Shown here piece after piece: positions 32,139 to 33,494 of a stretch of DNA of 33,494 nt. The first letter of the stretch is position 1; every line of letters starts with the position of its first letter. This DNA is from an uncultured Dialister sp. (lineage in GTDB: Bacteria > Bacillota > Negativicutes > Veillonellales > Dialisteraceae): positions 1 through 33,494 of the forward strand of contig CAKPQG010000025.1 in the NCBI GenBank assembly GCA_934178345.1, given 5' to 3'. A program made the position numbers and the translations under genes. Under the pieces are notes generated by a model. It had not been told where the DNA came from, made no database searches, and was given only the letters and a program-made list of their open reading frames with translations.

Positions 32139-32585
32139 TCATATACACAAACTGTGGATAAAAATAGCATAAAGTCCAAAATGCAATGCCAACGTAATCA
32201 ACATTACAATGAACGACCATTTTTGCAAAATGGATCTTTTTTCTATCGCTATAGGTTTACCATTAATCTTGTACACGCACATAAGATTCCATTGAAAATA
32301 AGTGATATAAATAAATCCGCCAATAATAATACCTGATATTTGGAAAAATAGAGATTGTCCCGTAAGAAAAGGAAATGGATTGTTCACAAGTATATTTGTC
32401 GCAGAAAACAATAAATCTATACAACAATCTAAGAGTAGCCAGAAACAAGCTAATCCCCAAATCATTTTTCTACAAAGGCATATCTTTTTCTTTCTTATCA
32501 GATAGAAGGTATAGAATATATATACCAAACATAGTAAGCAAGTTGTTAAGCTACTTTGAAATAGATGCCAACGAGTAATTATCAT
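32139..32585 (-). CDS. Four-helix membrane protein, probable immunity protein of the adjacent toxin
   Basis: 148 residues with no family recognised. Four hydrophobic helices are visible at about 15-31, 41-62, 80-99 and 123-146, separated by short charged loops (RKKK, NGKPIAIEKR). It starts 6 nt after the toxin-like gene's stop, with AAGGA of its ribosome binding site inside the toxin's last codons. That coupling is typical of contact-toxin immunity genes. It is AT-rich, unlike the genes before 31700. A membrane immunity protein would suit a toxin acting on the inner membrane. The role is inferred from position. Confidence 0.6.
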   Translation of the reverse strand: MIITRWHLFQSSLTTCLLCLVYIFYTFYLIRKKKICLCRKMIWGLACFWLLLDCCIDLLFSATNILVNNPFPFLTGQSLFFQISGIIIGGFIYITYFQWNLMCVYKINGKPIAIEKRSILQKWSFIVMLITLALHFGLYAIFIHSLCI

Positions 32586-32591
32586 AATTCA

Positions 32592-33494
32592 CTATTCCTT
32601 AGCCTTTTCTTGATTTACAGTATTTTCGTTTTGAACTTTTTCATCTTGACGTTGCTCTTTGAGCTTATTTTCTACACTTTCTTGGAATTTATTGCCAGCC
32701 AATCCGCCAAACAAGCCGCCTCCAATCATTGCTGCGCGGGGTGATAAGCCAAGACCTCTCCCACCTAAAAACAATGTATTACCTACAATATATGCTGTCT
32801 CTGCACCAACTACCCATGCATATGCGGCATCCCCAGGATAATCACTCTCTATAATATGAAGCCCATCTATAACACAATCGGCACCATTAATGGCATACTT
32901 TAGATATTTTGAATCTGAAGCATCCTTTATCGAATCTGCTGTAGCTCTTACCAATGGCAAATCATAAAAATTATCATGATTTTGTCGTTCTTGTAAATCA
33001 CTTGCCCAAAATTCGTAACTGTCCATAAATTTTTCAGTACTATCAGTGGTAAAGCCATGCTCAATAAGATATTGGCGTACCGTTTCTTTAGCAAATTCAT
33101 TTCCAACTTCTAGGGAGTCTGAATCTGAACCGAATGGATCAGCCTGATCTGCTATATCCATCAAAGCATTGCTTAGCTGGTGCCATTCCTGATCAGTAAG
33201 AGTTTGACCATCATCTTTTTTCAGCGTCCGCTTCAGTAGCGGTTCTGTTGTCAAATCGAACCCCAAATAATTCCACTTTGCTGCATTTAAAGAGACCATA
33301 GTACTCGTCAATACATCTTTCGATAAATTTCCAATTGCCGCACCTACGCCAGCACTAAGCCACTGTACTGTATCTGGATGTTTTTGTACCCATTCTTTGC
33401 CTTTGGTTTTGGTCAGGTACCCCATCACATATTCATTTACGCCACCTGACAATGCACCGGTTGCTGCACTGCCACCTGCCATGTCTCCCATGAG
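32592..33494 (-). CDS. C-terminal part of a CdiA-like contact-dependent toxin (5' end beyond window)
   Basis: 301 codons in frame to the window edge; the N-terminal part lies outside. The segment GGSAATGALSGGVNEYVMGY followed by KHPDTVQWLSAGVGAAIGNLS is like the region just before the toxin domain in hemagglutinin/CdiA proteins of Negativicutes. The rest is unique. A helical middle (about 95-200) precedes hydrophobic, Gly-rich segments at 222-250 and 253-267 (IGGGLFGGLAGNKF). A charged tail ends the protein. No nuclease motif was seen. The glycine zipper suggests a membrane-active toxin. It is AT-rich. It could also be a non-toxic surface protein end. Confidence 0.65.
   Translation of the reverse strand, partial: LMGDMAGGSAATGALSGGVNEYVMGYLTKTKGKEWVQKHPDTVQWLSAGVGAAIGNLSKDVLTSTMVSLNAAKWNYLGFDLTTEPLLKRTLKKDDGQTLTDQEWHQLSNALMDIADQADPFGSDSDSLEVGNEFAKETVRQYLIEHGFTTDSTEKFMDSYEFWASDLQERQNHDNFYDLPLVRATADSIKDASDSKYLKYAINGADCVIDGLHIIESDYPGDAAYAWVVGAETAYIVGNTLFLGGRGLGLSPRAAMIGGGLFGGLAGNKFQESVENKLKEQRQDEKVQNENTVNQEKAKE

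Noticed and set aside
31983..32336. Plus-strand frame overlapping the immunity candidate
   Set aside because: It needs a TTG start without a ribosome binding site and is antisense to a coupled membrane-protein gene with clear helices.

Overview
The window looks like chromosomal DNA from a diderm Firmicute of the class Negativicutes, most like Dialister or a close relative. This is inferred from gene content, not from a marker gene. Firmicute traits are a T-box leader and a yggS-sepF-ylmH-divIVA cell-division cluster. Outer-membrane-type traits are an RND pump with its membrane fusion lipoprotein and the end of a CdiA-like contact toxin. No rRNA or tRNA gene and no CRISPR array was seen.

Layout. 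994-2334 (+) is a PotE-like antiporter. 2571-3596 (-) is a URO-D-fold protein. 4282-5196 (+) is a LysR regulator. 5552-8229 (-) is argG-argH. 8466-9143 (-) is a TetR regulator. About 9456-9657 (-) is a candidate structured small RNA. 9955-11253 (-) is an exported SGNH hydrolase. 12295-13173 (-) is a second LysR regulator. 13635-19479 (-) runs yggS, sepF, a second sepF, proC, ylmH, divIVA and speE. 19978-23616 (-) is a T-box leader followed by three solute-binding proteins, the middle one resembling periplasmic cyclohexadienyl dehydratase. 23751-25169 (-) is a ProY-like permease. 26316-30463 (-) is an RND pump and its adaptor, followed by a TetR regulator (31074-31622, -). 31763-33494 is more AT-rich and holds a probable toxin C-terminus with a four-helix membrane protein, probably its immunity partner.

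Shared themes. Polyamine and arginine-family genes recur (potE, speE, argGH, proC). Amino-acid uptake and aromatic metabolism are represented by the T-box cluster and the permease. Most other genes are housekeeping.

The most unusual feature is the intergenic DNA. Nearly every gap downstream of a gene is filled by a mosaic of (i) tandem arrays with a strict 7-nt unit (AGTGACT, AGGGATT, AGGGTTC, AGGAGTG, GGTGTCT), (ii) a GC-rich hairpin (GCGGCGC...GCGCCGC), and (iii) inverted-repeat elements. Four copies of one element have a 159-bp core, 4-bp YTAR flanking duplications and arms that co-vary between copies. Several arrays abut or supply the stop codon of the preceding gene. Other points to follow up are the two antiterminator/terminator modules behind one T-box Stem I, the orphan RNA, and the membrane toxin/immunity pair.
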